A DNA stretch of 64,000 nt from Cryptomeria japonica (lineage: Eukaryota; Streptophyta; Pinopsida; Cupressales; Cupressaceae): contig NW_026729183.1 of assembly GCF_030272615.1 (NCBI RefSeq), positions 92,901 through 156,900 of the forward strand. Direction: 5' to 3'. Position numbers and translations under genes: made by a program. This document shows, piece after piece, positions 33,876-45,715 of the stretch (its first letter is position 1; each line of letters opens with the position of its first letter). The notes under the pieces were generated by a model that saw only the letters and a program-made list of their open reading frames with translations, did no database searches and was not told the DNA's origin.

Positions 33876-36800
33876 CCGCTCTAAATTCAGCTTCATTGTT
33901 AGTGGCAACTCCAATCTTTTCAAAGATTTCTTTTATACTGATACCATCGGAGTTCCTCAATATACACCCAATACCACTTTGACTCGGGTTACCTGCAGAA
34001 GTGCCATCAAAGTTTACCTTACACCACCCAGGCTCTAGCGCTTCCCATTTAACACCCAACCTTGGATTGACTTGATCCATCAAGGATCCCTTGCCAAAAA
34101 GAGGTGGAATGAGCAGATTTGGAAGTACTAGCTTAATCTTCCAATCCCAGTATGTATATATATTTTTCTTTAATGATTTGGACTGAGCAACCTCATTCAG
34201 GAGCTCAGACAAATGGTTCTCAATTTTCCCACAAATAGATGATAAGCTCATCCCTTTACCCTAGAAAATTTTGTGATTCCCTTCTTTCCAAATTTCTCAA
34301 ATCAGAAAAGATGGTAAAATATAAAGTAAATCAGCAAATATAGCCTTTCCTATTGGTTTAGGCAATTGCAGAAACCACTCATCTAGCCCTGATGGGAAGG
34401 GGCCAATGATTCTCAATTTTCCCTTGAAATGCCACCAACAGTGATTGGGGAACTTGTAGTGGAGAAGTAGGTGATCCGTAGTCTCTTCTTTCTCTTGACA
34501 TTAAATGCATCTACTAGGTCCATTGATACCCATTTAATAGAGCCTTTCTTTAGTTAGAATCTTTTTTTGACAAGTCAGCCAGGCAAATGAACCTGCTTTG
34601 GGTAGGAGGTGTCGGTGCCAAAAAAGATTAACAGGCCAGTTTTTCTTATCTATAGCCGCTTCTTTCAATTTTTAACCAAAACATACCTTGTATTTACCAT
34701 CAGAGGAACTGCACCACCTAATAATGTCCTTTTCAGGGGACAGGAAAATAACCCTTTTGTTGAGAATGTCGGCAAACAAGTCTTTCTAGTGCTGATCCAA
34801 GTCCAAGGGATTTAAGGAGTTCCATATCCACTTAGCAATGCCATTTTCTTGTATAGGATAATCATAATCATAGATATTGTGGCCCCAGAGGTGACAAGTT
34901 TCTACCATAATGGGTTGCAGAGAAGGGTTGAGACATAAGGTAGCTTCACCAGCCCAAGAATCAATCCAAAAGGAGGCATCCTTTCCATTCTTGACATCCT
35001 AGGTAACCTGATCACTTATGATTTCCCTGCTTTCCACAATAAAATTCTAGATGGCCGAACCTCTAGGGGGTTATTTATAGTGAGAATTCTTTTTGGCTCC
35101 AAGGAGTCCAAATATTTATGTTTTAGAATCCTTGCCCATTTTTGTTTACCACCACTGCAAATTTCCCAAACCAATTTAGCACCCATAGCTAAATTCATAA
35201 CCAAAATTTGTTGAATGCCAGCATTCCTTGCCTTTTTTGGTTGGCAGATCTTTTTCCAAGCTACCAAAGGAAATTTCCCTTTGTCATACGATCCATTCCA
35301 AAGGAAATTTCTCAGTATAGAGATCAACTCATCTTCAATTGCCATCAGTAATCTCAGACATGCCATGGAAAGGACCGGTAGTGCAGAGAGGACTGATTTT
35401 ATCATAGTGAGTTTCCTAGCAAAGGATAACCACTTGCCTTTCCAATTTGCAAGCTTGGATTTGCACTTATCAATAAGATGCTTCCAATAGAAAGTTCTGT
35501 TACTGCCAATGAAGAGGGGGATTCCAAGAAATTGCCCTGGGAAGTTTGCAACTTTGAGATTAATAATCCTTGATAAGGCACCTTGCAAGTTAATCGGAGT
35601 GTTGACAAAAAATATTTCAGATTTGTGCCAATTGATTTTCTGCCCGGAAGCCATACAGTAATCATCGAGGCATGATTTAATTGTCCTTTCCTCTCTCCTA
35701 CATGGCGAGATGAACAGAATGGTATCATCGACAAACTACAAGTGAGTCATTTTTTCAACCCCTGTTGCCACATTGACTCCAATCCATTGATCATCTTGTT
35801 GAAGAGCACTTATTGATCGACCCAAGGCTTCAACCATTATAATAAACAAAAATGGTGACATTAGATCACCTTGTTGTATTCCTCTTGACATGGAAAAGAA
35901 GCCATGAGATGAGTCATCAACCAAAACGGAGAATTTGGGGGATGATAAACAACTCATAACCCATGTGATCCATTCCTTGCAAAAACCAAATTTATTTAAT
36001 ACATCAATTAAGAAACCCCTATCCACCATATCATAAGCTTTCAGAATATCCAGTTTTAAAATCATGCATGCATCCTTGGTTTTCCTAGTCATGTGAAGCA
36101 TTTAATGGGAAATGATAATGCCTTCCACAATGGATCTTCCAGGGGCAAAACAACTTTGTTCATCCAATATGATGTGTTCAAGGAGGGGCTTTAATCTATT
36201 GGCTATGATCTTTGTTACAATCTTGTAGACCGTGTTGCATAAAGCAATGGGCCTAAAATCACTCATCTATTGAGGGTTTTTCTTTTTTGGGATTAAAGCC
36301 AAAAAGGTGTGATTAATAGCACATAGCATAGTCATTTTCTTTCTTGATTCTTCTACTACTAGGTGTAGATCTCAAGTGATGATATCCCAAAATTGTTGTA
36401 AGAAAGCTACAGGAAGCCATTAGGGCTAGGAGTCTTATTAGGATTCAGCTGGAAGGTAATTTTTCTTACTTCCTCAATTGAAATAGGATTAAAGAGAGTT
36501 ATATTTTTACTATCAGATATTATGGATGGAATTGAGTTAAGAATTCTGGCTCTTGCTTCATGATCATTCCAGTGACCACCATTCATTAAAGATTCAAAGA
36601 ATCTTATAGCTTCTTGCACAATGTCCTCATAGTTCCTGACAATAACACCATCTGGTCTCTTAATCTCTGATATTTTATTTCTATTGTGAATGCCAATGGC
36701 TGATATATGGAATAATTTGGTGTTTCTGTCACCTTCCTTAAGCCATAACTCCCTTTATTTTTGTCGCCAATGGATTTCCTCACAGCGAAGGATTTCATTT

Positions 36801-37816
36801 AGATCATATTTGAGGTAATTTTCTTTGTTAAATAAATCCTCAATCATTCCTGAAGTAATGACAGAATTGGTTAATTCTTCCAACTCAACCTTAATTCTTA
36901 ATTTCTCCATATGAATATTCTTGAAATGGCTCCTATTCCATTCTTTGATCTTAACCTTAATATACTTGAGCTTCTTATTAAGTATGAATAATCTCTAATT
37001 GTTCCCCAAAATGAGTTCATCCCACCAAACAGATATAAGTTCATATAGCTCAGGCACTCTAAACCACATTTTCTCAAATCAGAATGGAGTACCTCCCTCT
37101 GATTGTCCCTTGGGGACCTCTAGACAGATCGGGTAGTGATCTGATCCAATAAGCAGGAGAATCGATGACTCTAAAACAAGATTTTGTCCTAGCCAATCAC
37201 CAATAACAAGAAACTGGTCTAGCCGTTCAACAATATTAGTACAACCCAATCTCCTATTTGTCCATGTGAAAACTCCATTTTTAGGAACAATGTCTATTAG
37301 GTGATTCTTCTCAACAAATTCAAAAAAATCCTTCTGGGTTGTACTAGTCCTCTAAATGCCCCCACTTTTTTCATTTCCAAAAAGGATCGCATTGAAGTCC
37401 CCAACAACCACACAACTGCCTTCAGTTATGTTGCAAATTCTGATGGTTAAGAGATCCCAGAGAGCACATTTATCACCAACAGAAGATGGTCCTTAAATAT
37501 TAAAAATATTGAAGTTCTCATTCCGTCCTAGGATAGTTACCAAACAGTGTTGCCAATACTTATCTTCCCCAATAAGAGAGATCTTAACATTCATGGGATT
37601 CCAGATGATTCCCAAGCCACCAGAGGCTCCATCTGATTACCTAAACAGACCATTCCACTATTTCCAAACTTTCAATTTTTCATCAATCTCAGCCTTACTC
37701 CATTTAGTCTCTTATAGTAGCCAAATATCTCCTTTGGTGTCATCCATCTGGCGCTTAATCAAGCGCCACTTGTTAGAGGCATTGATGCCCTTGACGTTCC
37801 CAGATAAGAGTTTCAT
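33876..37816 (-). pseudogene. LINE-B ORF2, 5' part: endonuclease, RT, zinc finger, N-terminal RNase H
   Basis: Start at ATG 37816 (MKLLSGNVKGINASNKW), overlapping the end of ORF1 by 44 nt in another frame. Endonuclease: GGLGIIWNP, VVGDFNAI, GVFTWTNRR, IVERLDQFLVIG. RT: LKEGDRNTKLFH, PNKTPSPNGF, LKLDILKAYDMVDRGFL, GIQQGDLMSPFLFIIMVEALGRSI, the catalytic FVDD at 35724-35735 (intact, preceded by a TAG), ASGQKINWHKSEIFF and FLGIPLFIGSNR. The zinc-finger region HLLLHYKFPNHCW is near 34450. RNase H starts with CKVNFDGTSAGNPSQSGIGCILR and reaches NNEAEFRA at 33880, where the insertion begins. It is better preserved than LINE-A but has several stops. Confidence 0.85.
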
Positions 37817-39692
37817 TGCTCCAGGGAAGGGTGTTTCGCTTTCCTAAACTAAGTTTGGTGTGACCACTAGCTGCACTAGCAATTCTTAGCATTATTTTTT
37901 TTGACTTGCGCCCCCACACTTCTTTTGGCTTAAAGTTTGGTTTTTCAATGGTTGAATCCAACTTCCCAAAACCTTTTGTGGAATCCTCCAATATAAGATC
38001 ATAGTCTGGTTCAAAGTCTTCTTCCCACTCTGAGGAGGAAGACTCAATTTCACCATCTTCCAATTCAATACCCAACGAAGACAAAATCTTATCTCCCATC
38101 TCCCCCAAATTTCTAGCCTCCTTTTCCTGAGAGTGAATTTTGTAGTCTTCAATTACTAGCTGACTCCCAGTCTCAAGAGGAGAGGGTGGTAGCGAATCTG
38201 CTAATTTGGATTCAATATCTGCCTGTAAGGTTTTAGTCTTTTCCAGAAGCATGAGAAGATCTTGTTAGCTATCACTTTGATTAGAGGAGGGAGGAGCTAT
38301 GTTCAAAGGAGTTGCCTCAGTCAATGGAATATTCTCATTATCATGAATTTCATTACAAAAATTCTCCCCAGTATAAGTGGAGATAGGAGGTTCCGATTGT
38401 AGATTTTCTTCAATAGGAGATTGCATACAAGAATAACTTCTCTGTATCGTAGCCGAAACATCACAACCTAAGCCAGTGTGATCCAAGGAGAAACATTTAG
38501 GGCAAATATGTAACTAATCTTATCTATCAAACTTTTGGATCCAGAACTTCCCAACACCAATAATTTTAACTTCATCGGGGATCTTGGTGATTTGATCTAT
38601 GCTAATGGATATTCTGAGGAAGCTTCCCCATATTTTGTCCTCCAAAATTTCATCAACCAAAACAAATGTGCCAAGGTATTTGCATATATCCTTAATAACA
38701 TCAATATGCTAGTAATCTGAGGGATGGTTGTACAATCTTATCCATACCTTACTGTCTAGTAATACATAAGTCTGGGGATTGAAATTGGCCTACCATTCAA
38801 TAATGTGAACTTCAATGCCATCCAAGATATATGGACCTTTGTTTTTAGCTTGCCATTTTTCCTCATTTCTCATAAATTCGATCATAAAGAAGTCATTTGG
38901 GAGAATATTGATGTTAATATCCTTTCCCCATTGTGCTCTACACTAGGATTCAAAGTTTCCCTTAACCCATTTTCTACCACCCCACTTGATGAAAAAGAAA
39001 AACTCAAGCAAATTCGACCTAGCAGAATTAATTTTATCTTCATCCAAAAAGATAGTAGGTCTTGAAGATTTTCTTACCGGTTTAGGATGATGAGCACGAT
39101 GAGGGAGAAAGGTTCGTCTTTGGAGATTCCTGTTTCCCCCTCGATCCGACCAAGGGTTCCGATTTTTAGGATGAAAGTTAGATCTCCAAAACCTAGCATG
39201 GTCCGCCCTAGAGTTATCTTGCCCGAAGCGCCCATTCCACATTTGGAAATTATCTTGAGATTTCAGAGGGACTTGATTGGGTTCAGAATGTGGATAGCCT
39301 CTCTCGATTACCGCACCAGGGATGCTAGATTCAGGCGATGGTTTCTAGTTTTAGGGGAATTCGGAAGCAGGATGCTTGGTCTTGCGATACCAACCTTTGT
39401 TATTCCAAATAAAACCATTTTCCTCCCATTTATGTGGGTCAATAGGGCATTGGTTTCCACTCAAATATGGATTCCCATAATTCATCTGCGGTCTGGAATA
39501 TCTATCTCCATGGAACATGTCTGCTCTCCCAGAGTTAACCGGTTTCTAAGTGGGTTGCAACCTCCCTGCTTGAATGGGAAAGGCAATATCTGCTTCATCA
39601 CTCCATGAACCAATCTTTGTGACCTGAACACCCAAGCTTCACACATCGACATCCCTGCTCCTATAGCCACTGCCACTCCTGTTGCCTTCCAT
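37773..39692 (-). pseudogene. LINE-B ORF1 (Gag-like with CCHC zinc knuckle), decayed
   Basis: The nucleic-acid-binding ORF1 starts with ATG 39692 (MEGNRSGSGYRSRDVDV). N-terminal third: basic, R/N/G-rich (MWNGRFGQDNSRADHARFW, RGGNRNLQRRTF). The centre corresponds to the DUF4283-type domain in broken frames (39065-38540). A CPKCFSLDHTGLGC zinc knuckle of the exact C-x2-C-x4-H-x4-C type is at 38463-38504. The C-terminal acidic tail (GIELEDGEIESSSSEWEEDFEPDYD) and a basic end finish at 37773. It overlaps ORF2 by 44 nt, which suggests coupled reinitiation of translation. Confidence 0.75.
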
Positions 39693-39744
39693 CACTGCTT
39701 CTTCTACAAATCATCCAATACTCAGTGTCTTGCATTTTTTTTTT

Positions 39745-40642
39745 GTGTATAATATTATTTAAATTAATTAATTTTATAATATAAAATATATTCAAAACAT
39801 AAATATCATATACATTAAATATAATATAATTTAAAATTTACAAAATTATATTATAATCTATTAAATAAATTAAAAATATTAAACAAATAAATTTTCAATT
39901 TCAAACTTTGAAAAATATTACACATTTATAGTTGTTTTGTGCACATTTCTTTGATTAGATAAACATAAAATTTCCTCTAGAATAGTTTATCCTTAAGCAA
40001 GTAAACTAGCATTAGTGAAAGTTTATACACTTTATACTGACATCATATTCAATAGTTTATATTCAACTCTGTATTTAAAATTAAATTGAATAACTTTTGT
40101 ATTCTATTAAATTAGATCTTTTCACATAAAATAAAACTTAGACCTTCCTTAGTGGGTGGGTATTTAGGGAAACAATGCCAGGAAAAGTACATCTAAGGAT
40201 GTAAATTTATTACGGACGAAAACAAAAGGAGTGGCATGCATAGAAAATAATGTAAGTTTGCATTACATTCCAAGAAATCCATCTATAACAGCTAAAAGTA
40301 AATTAACCAATCATTATGAAGAAAAATATGTTTCATAATTTAACTTAAAAAATGTGCATTTCAACATTACAAAAATAAAATAAAATTTAAAAACAAAAAA
40401 TATTTGATTGTAATTGGTTAAAATCTATTTTTTTTAATAACTATTTAAATGCTGAAAAAAATCAATGCAATAGTACTATTGTCTAACAAGCAAATCATTA
40501 TGGAATATACAAATTTTATTACTTTAATAAAATAGATAATATAAAACTCACTAGTAATCTTAATTTTGAAATATAAACTATACTCTTTAATATAAAAAAT
40601 ACAAGTCAAGTTCAATATACAATTAAAATATATTTTACACAT

Positions 40643-40648
<6 letters not shown>
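39745..40648. other. AT-rich gene-free spacer
   Basis: About 0.9 kb of very AT-rich sequence right of LINE-B. No ORF with recognisable content on either strand, and no repeat except homopolymer runs and the microsatellite that follows. Confidence 0.6.

Positions 40649-40706
<58 letters not shown>
40649..40706. repeat. (AT)n microsatellite, ~56 bp
   Basis: A pure AT run followed by TTTTATTTTTTTGATTGG, the poly(A)/3' end of the LINE fragment to the right. Confidence 0.9.
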
Positions 40707-40710
<4 letters not shown>

Positions 40711-41165
40711 ATTTTTTTGATTGGTAAAAGGTCGTAGCCAAAGAAATTTATTGATATTAAATCCTAGTACAACCTGACTCACTAGGGACACCAGTAGGAA
40801 AGAGCTGGGTGGAGAAAACCTCTAGTCTTGCCCCATATAAGTATATTTGATACACATTTGAGGAGATTTCAGATGCCTTAGTTCAAGCCCGGATATTGGC
40901 TTATTTGAAGCAATTCAGTACATACAAGTGCATTCAAAGCACAATTACTATTGACCATTAACCTAGAGATTTATGTTGCTTTGTCCACTCCAAGATCTAG
41001 ACTCTCTGGGTTTCCAATCCTGGTCCTTCTCTACATCAACCATGAGCCCTTGTACAGTTGTGCTTTCCATCACCTCCCTTGAAATTCCCTGATTCAGCCC
41101 AGTTCTATGCTTGCAATAGCTGGCCACAGATTTCTGATTTGGCCATTTTTAAATTGTTGCTTGGA
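40707..41165 (-). mobile_element. LINE 3' UTR fragment related to LINE-A
   Basis: The T-run and TTGGTAAAAGGTCGTAGCC, then GTAGGAAAGAGCTGGGTGG and GAAAACCTCTAGT, match the LINE-A 3' end (GATAGGAAAGAGCC...GAAAACCTCTAGT at 14163-14200). The fragment runs about 460 bp into 3' UTR and stops where a tandem array begins. No coding part of the LINE remains. Confidence 0.6.
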
Positions 41166-42078
41166 AAGTGTCTTGGGATGTTTTTTTCATCTTTTACACT
41201 ATTTTTTTTCTATTTTATTCTATTTGATGATGAATTATCTAATAGACATTATGACCAAGATCTTATCAAATTGTGGATTCAAAACAAATGAATCTTAATC
41301 CATTTTAAACATATATTAGTCAAAATCAACTTCATTGCAAATAAGAAACTAGACCACACCTCATTATTTGCAATAGCTATAATAAAGATGACTCATTTTC
41401 ACTTTGATCAAGAAGATTTGAAGTAGTAAATTTTTATTTTCATCTTCTACCCTATATTATTCTATTTAATTTTATATTATGATTGCTTACCTTATAGGCA
41501 TTATGACCAAGATCTTATCAAAATGTGGATTCAAAATGACTCCTAATCCATTTAAAACACATATCACTCAAAATCAACATCATTGCAAATAAGAAGCTAG
41601 ACCACAATTCATTATTTGAAATGGCTTTAATATAGACAACTCATTTTCACTTTGGTCAAGAAGATTTTAAGTAGTAAATTTTTATTTTCATCTTATACCC
41701 TATCATATTCTATTTTATTCTATATTATGACAACTTACCTAATAGACATTATAACCAAGACCTATCAAATTATAGCTCATATTAATCAAAATCAACTTCA
41801 TTTCAAGTAAGAAATTAGACCACGACTCATTATTTGTGGTAGCTTTAATAAAAATAACTCATTTTCACTTTGGTTGATCAAGAAAATTTCAAGTATGAAA
41901 CTTTTATTTCATCTTCTAGCTTATCTTATTCTATTTTATTCTATATTATGATAACTTACCCAATAGACATTATTATGACCAAGGCCTTATCAAAGTGTGG
42001 ATTCAAAACAAATGAATTCTAATCCACTTAAAACACATATTAGTCAAAATCAACTTCATTATTTGCAATAACTTTGAT
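41165..42078. repeat. ~250-bp tandem repeat, about 3.7 copies
   Basis: Units share CATTATGACCAAGATCTTAT, GTGGATTCAAAA, TTAGTCAAAATCAACTTCATT, GAAACTAGACCAC, TCATTATTTGCAATAGC and CTCATTTTCACTTTGGTCAA. CCAAGATCTTATC-type anchors lie at about 41253, 41505, 41756 and 41974, giving periods of about 250, 250 and 218 bp. It starts right at the end of the LINE 3' UTR fragment. No coding content. Confidence 0.8.
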
Positions 42079-42186
42079 AAAAGATATTGGTACAAGTGAT
42101 TCTAATTCTACAATCCCTACCCATAAAAATATCAACCATGTGTTACTCCCAACCAGCCCTTTAAATTATTATAGTTACTTTAGTTA
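42079..42186. repeat. ~108-bp dispersed repeat, copy 1 (copy 2 at 59822-59935)
   Basis: AAAAGATATTGGTACAAGTG, ATTCTAATTCTACAATCCC, CCATGTGTTACTCC and CCCTTTAAATT...TATAGTTA match 59822-59935 nearly base for base. Copy 1 is cut at 42187 by the G-run end of the inverted-repeat element; copy 2 continues into the upstream region of the receptor-like protein gene. Confidence 0.75.
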
Positions 42187-42650
42187 TAGGGGAGAGGAGC
42201 CAAAACATGGGCACCCTAACTTTGGGGTCCATGTGGAATGCCACGTGGACCCAAAGACCAAATTTGATCTCCTGCCATGTCGACCACCAAGTTGGCTACC
42301 CCACAACGTGATCTTGACCACCAACTCGACTTGATGTCATGTGTACTGTACGCATTCATTGGAGTGGTTGATATTATGCCTATTTGGTGCATCGACCGGA
42401 ACGTGGTTGGGCTCACCCCATTAACAATTTATAATATCCATCAACTTCGAATGAGGTTGCCTCATGGCATTCTTCTACATGGCCACCCAATCCACCAACC
42501 TCTTTGTCCAATGTTCCCACTACCACTTCCAAAGTTTCCTTGCATCTGCATTTACTATGCGGCACTTCGCCCTTACTGCACCTAGCTCTTTGTGCTTTTC
42601 ATTCATGATAGAATTCAATACGCCCACCCCTTCGCATTTCACTTCTTCTC
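42187..42650 (+). mobile_element. Left arm of an unclassified inverted-repeat element
   Basis: It begins GGGGAGAGGAGCCAAAACATGG, interrupting a dispersed repeat, so 42187 is a true element end. A homologous end (GGGGGGGAGGAGCCAAAACC) occurs at 44826. From about 42330 to 42640 the sequence is the inverse of 45400-45715 (shared GATATTATGCC, GGTGCATCGACCG, GGCCACCCAATCCACCAACC, AATTCAATA). Both copies translate to similar fragments (HGHPIHQPL...P...CI.I.Y). This suggests a DNA transposon with long inverted repeats or inverted gene fragments; no transposase is recognised. Confidence 0.55.
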
Positions 42651-42840
42651 AAAGTTGGTGTGTTTGGCGTGCTTTCTATAATCATCATTTTATTTCGAAC
42701 CACATCCTCTTCACAGTGGTATTGAAGGAATTTGGGATGGAGCCAGAACATGCGCACCCTTTACAAGGTACAAGGACTCGTTTTCTTGTTGCTTTACCTA
42801 GTTTCTCATTTTTGGGGGGGTTTTGATTTTTCAATGTTTC

Positions 42841-44180
42841 CTTTGTACTTCCGTGTTATGTAGTTTTTGTAGGTTTTGATGGCACTGATGATAGGATTCC
42901 ATCAGTATGGGGCTGATGGGGCTCAAGTTGTCATTCATCTTCGACCTAGGTGAGGTTTTCTCCTCACTAAGGCCTACCGATTCCATTCACTTTGTTTTTT
43001 GGCATTTTCCTTTTCTCTTTTACAATTTTTGACACTGTGTTATATCATCCATTACTTTGTTTCTGTGTCTAGCTATGTTTCGGCAAGTCTTTGTGTTTCT
43101 GAACACTAGATGATGTGTTCATGAACACAAATACATGCAAAAAGGGAATCATAATCCACTAATCAATCTCTACTATGTTTTTAATGGCGATTTTTCCAAA
43201 AAATAGGTATTCATTTCATGCATCATTGTTAAAATTGGTTGCATGTATTAGATTTCAACCGACACATTGCTAAAAAATGATTATAAATTTTGATTTCGAG
43301 CATCACTCTTAATGGGTTTTGCATTTCACTGTTGATGTTTGAAGTTTTCAATGATTCCGATGTTTTAATGGTTTGAATTCTTTCACTACTCAAATGGTTT
43401 TGAATCCTTTCAATCATTTGCAGAGTTTTCTTTAGTGGTTTCAGGGCATTCAATTTCAAAAAAATGTTTGAGGGTTTAAAGGATTTCGATTTCCAGCATC
43501 ACTATTAATGGTTTTTAAAATTCACATTTAATGTTTTAGTGTTTCACTTCAATGGTTTCAATCCCTTTCAATGGTTTGGAGAATTGAACGGCTGAGGGTT
43601 TCAGATTAACTCTACATTTGTTTGTTTTTAGTAAATGTACAATGGCTCAAAATTTATTTCCTCATATTCATACATTCTTCATTTCCATTTCGAGCATCAC
43701 ATTTCCTTTTTGGTTTAAGGGTTTTCTATTTCTACTGCATTGTTTGAGGTTTGAAAGGGTGCAATGGTTTCAAACCCTTTCAATGTTACTTGTTTAGGTT
43801 CATTGAATGTACTTGTTTGTTTGTTTCCTAATTAGTTGCCATGTTACTTTATGTATTGTTAACTCAATGAAACCCCAATTTTATTTACTGTGTTAAAATG
43901 TAATAACAAATACTTGGTTTCATTGGTGAAAATGTTCCTTTATAGATTTTATATATAATTTACATGTTTCTTGCCTAATTGTGCACTTCCATAGTTTCCA
44001 TGTTTATTTATAAATAGTTGTCATATTCCTTTATAAATAGCTCCCATGTTTCTTAATAGTTGTGAGCATCCATACTTACATACTTGCCATGTTTCTTTTA
44101 TAAATATTAAACTGTTAAGTTGAATACATTGACTGTGAAATACAAACCCTCAAACCCTCAAACATTAATAGTGATATTGA
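42841..44180. other. Gene-free interval
   Basis: AT-rich sequence with recurrent short motifs (AATGGTTT, TTTCAATGGTTTC, AACCCTTTCAA) between 43300 and 43800, which look like a decayed simple repeat. No coding region or recognisable element. Confidence 0.5.
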
Positions 44181-44825
44181 AACCCTTCAACCAAAGTTTG
44201 ACATAGCATGAATTTATCTATGGGCATGTATATGCATATATGTATGTACATATATATGCTTATGTGTATGTACAAGTCTCTATGTACATGTATGTTTTTA
44301 CATGACTTATAACTGAAAATGCAACCCTTCAACCCAAGTTTGACATATCATGCAAATATGTATGGACATGTATATGCATATATGTATGGACATGTGTATG
44401 CATTATGTGTGGACATGTATATACATAAATATATGTACATGTATATGCAGATATGCATGTACATGTCTCTATGTACATGCATGTTTCTACATGACTTCCA
44501 ATTGAAAATGAGACCCTTCAACCAGAGTTTGACATATCATGCATTTATGTATGGACATGTATGGACAGGTATATGCATATGTATCTATACAAATGTGTAT
44601 GTAAACCTAAGTTTCTACATGAGTTACAAGTTGAAATGAAAACCTTCCATATATGGACATGTCTATATATGTATGTATCTACATGTATTTACATATATGT
44701 ATATGCATGTATACACATTTATGTGTACATGTGTATACATATATGTATGTACATTTAGAGATGTACATGCTTGTGTATAGATGTATGTATCTAGATCTCT
44801 GCATGTACATATCTGTATGTACATA
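44181..44825. repeat. Tandem repeat with variable (TATGCATA/TGTACA)-type microsatellite
   Basis: Units start with AACCCTTCAACCNAAGTTTGACATA near 44181, 44323, 44512 and (decayed) 44638, each followed by 80-130 bp of TATG/TACA/TGCA-rich simple sequence and ending in TACATGACTT. Period varies from 127 to 189 bp because the simple sequence differs in length. Open frames rich in M-Y-I-H-C here are artefacts of the repeat. Confidence 0.75.
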
Positions 44826-44960
44826 GGGGGGAGGAGCCAAAACCTGCACAACCTAGCTTTGAGGTAACACGTGGCAGGCTACGTGGACCTACTCACCAAC
44901 TTTGACCACTGGCCAACTAGTCTGTTGAGTTCGCTACACCAAATAATTTTTTTTGTATGT
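44826..44960 (+). mobile_element. Second copy of the GGGG-GAGGAGCCAAAAC element end
   Basis: A G-run followed by GAGGAGCCAAAACCTGCAC, ACCTAGCTTTGAGG, and CACGTGG...ACGTGGACC matches 42187-42255 in the same orientation. It is therefore a second terminus of the same element family, directly following the microsatellite array. The matching inverse end is not found in the window. Confidence 0.5.
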
Positions 44961-45304
44961 GTACATATATCAGGAGAGGAAAAACTTGCAGAAATCATAG
45001 CATTTATCTCCCATAAAGTCCTCATGTGTTATCCAATCCATTCGCATGTAATTTGATGATTGTGCAAAGTTGTCAACAATTGGAACAAGATCCCACAGAG
45101 CTTGCACAAATTGAACAAGTACCATGGCAGATTGAACAATTAAGTACAATCCGCACAATCAACCATGTGCTACATTTAGAAAACCTCCTTTCTCTTGTTA
45201 TTACAATTCTCATAGTCCTAAACAATGAGGACATGTTGTCATTTGAAACCTTTGTAGTCTTGAATTATGTTGCGCGAAAACATTCAAATTGAATGGTATA
45301 TGCA

Positions 45305-45715
45305 TCACAATTCAAAATTATTAAGGTCTTCAACCAATTGTGCGTTCTCGTTGGAGTTTATCATGGACATAAATCCTTGTAAGTTGAAAACCATGTGTTT
45401 GAGGTAAGCATATTGAATTTTGTTGTTGTCAAAATATATGAGGACCTGCCTACATGGAAGGTGAGGTGACGAATAGTTAATGCCAATACAACAATAGTTT
45501 GAAAGTGGTGGGGGGAGCTTTGGATGGAGAGGTTGGTGGATTGGGTGGCCATTTACAGGAATGCCACATGACAACCCCATTTGAAGAAGACAGATATTCT
45601 AAATGGTCAACAAGGTGGGCCCAGCCACATTTCGGTCGATGCACCGAATTGGCATAATATCGACCACTCCCACTAATGGCTATAGTACACATGTCATTGT
45701 GCCGAGTCAACACCT
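45305..45715 (-). mobile_element. Right arm (inverted) of the inverted-repeat element
   Basis: The - strand of 45400-45715 is collinear with 42330-42640 on the + strand. The - strand open frame 45580-45305 (MGLSCGIPVNGHPIHQPLHPK...CIGINYSS...NNKIQYAYLKHMVF) parallels the + strand frame in the left arm (RLPHGILLHGHPIHQPLCPM). Outside 45715 the similarity ends, so the outer tip is missing. The arms are about 2.8 kb apart. Confidence 0.55.

Larger units (their letters stand above)
25310..39722 (-). mobile_element. LINE-B, L1-type LINE split by a 6.5-kb insertion
   Basis: A - strand LINE bounded by a 21-bp target-site duplication. ORF1 39692-37773, ORF2 37816-27050 (interrupted), extra ORF 26494-25577, 3' UTR 25576-25310. 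A 6529-bp insertion (27347-33875) with an exact 5-bp duplication splits the RNase H domain. Without it the LINE is about 7.9 kb, close to LINE-A (8.1 kb). The ORF1 start codon lies only about 30 bp from the 5' junction, so most of the 5' UTR is absent or very short. Confidence 0.85.

Noticed and set aside
41165-42078. CRISPR-like or regulatory array
   Set aside because: Units are ~250 bp, diverged and without spacers of equal length; an ordinary tandem repeat in a plant genome.
44319-44758. ORFs of 106 and 65 codons rich in M, Y, H, C, I
   Set aside because: Translation of TATG/TACA simple repeats in the tandem array.
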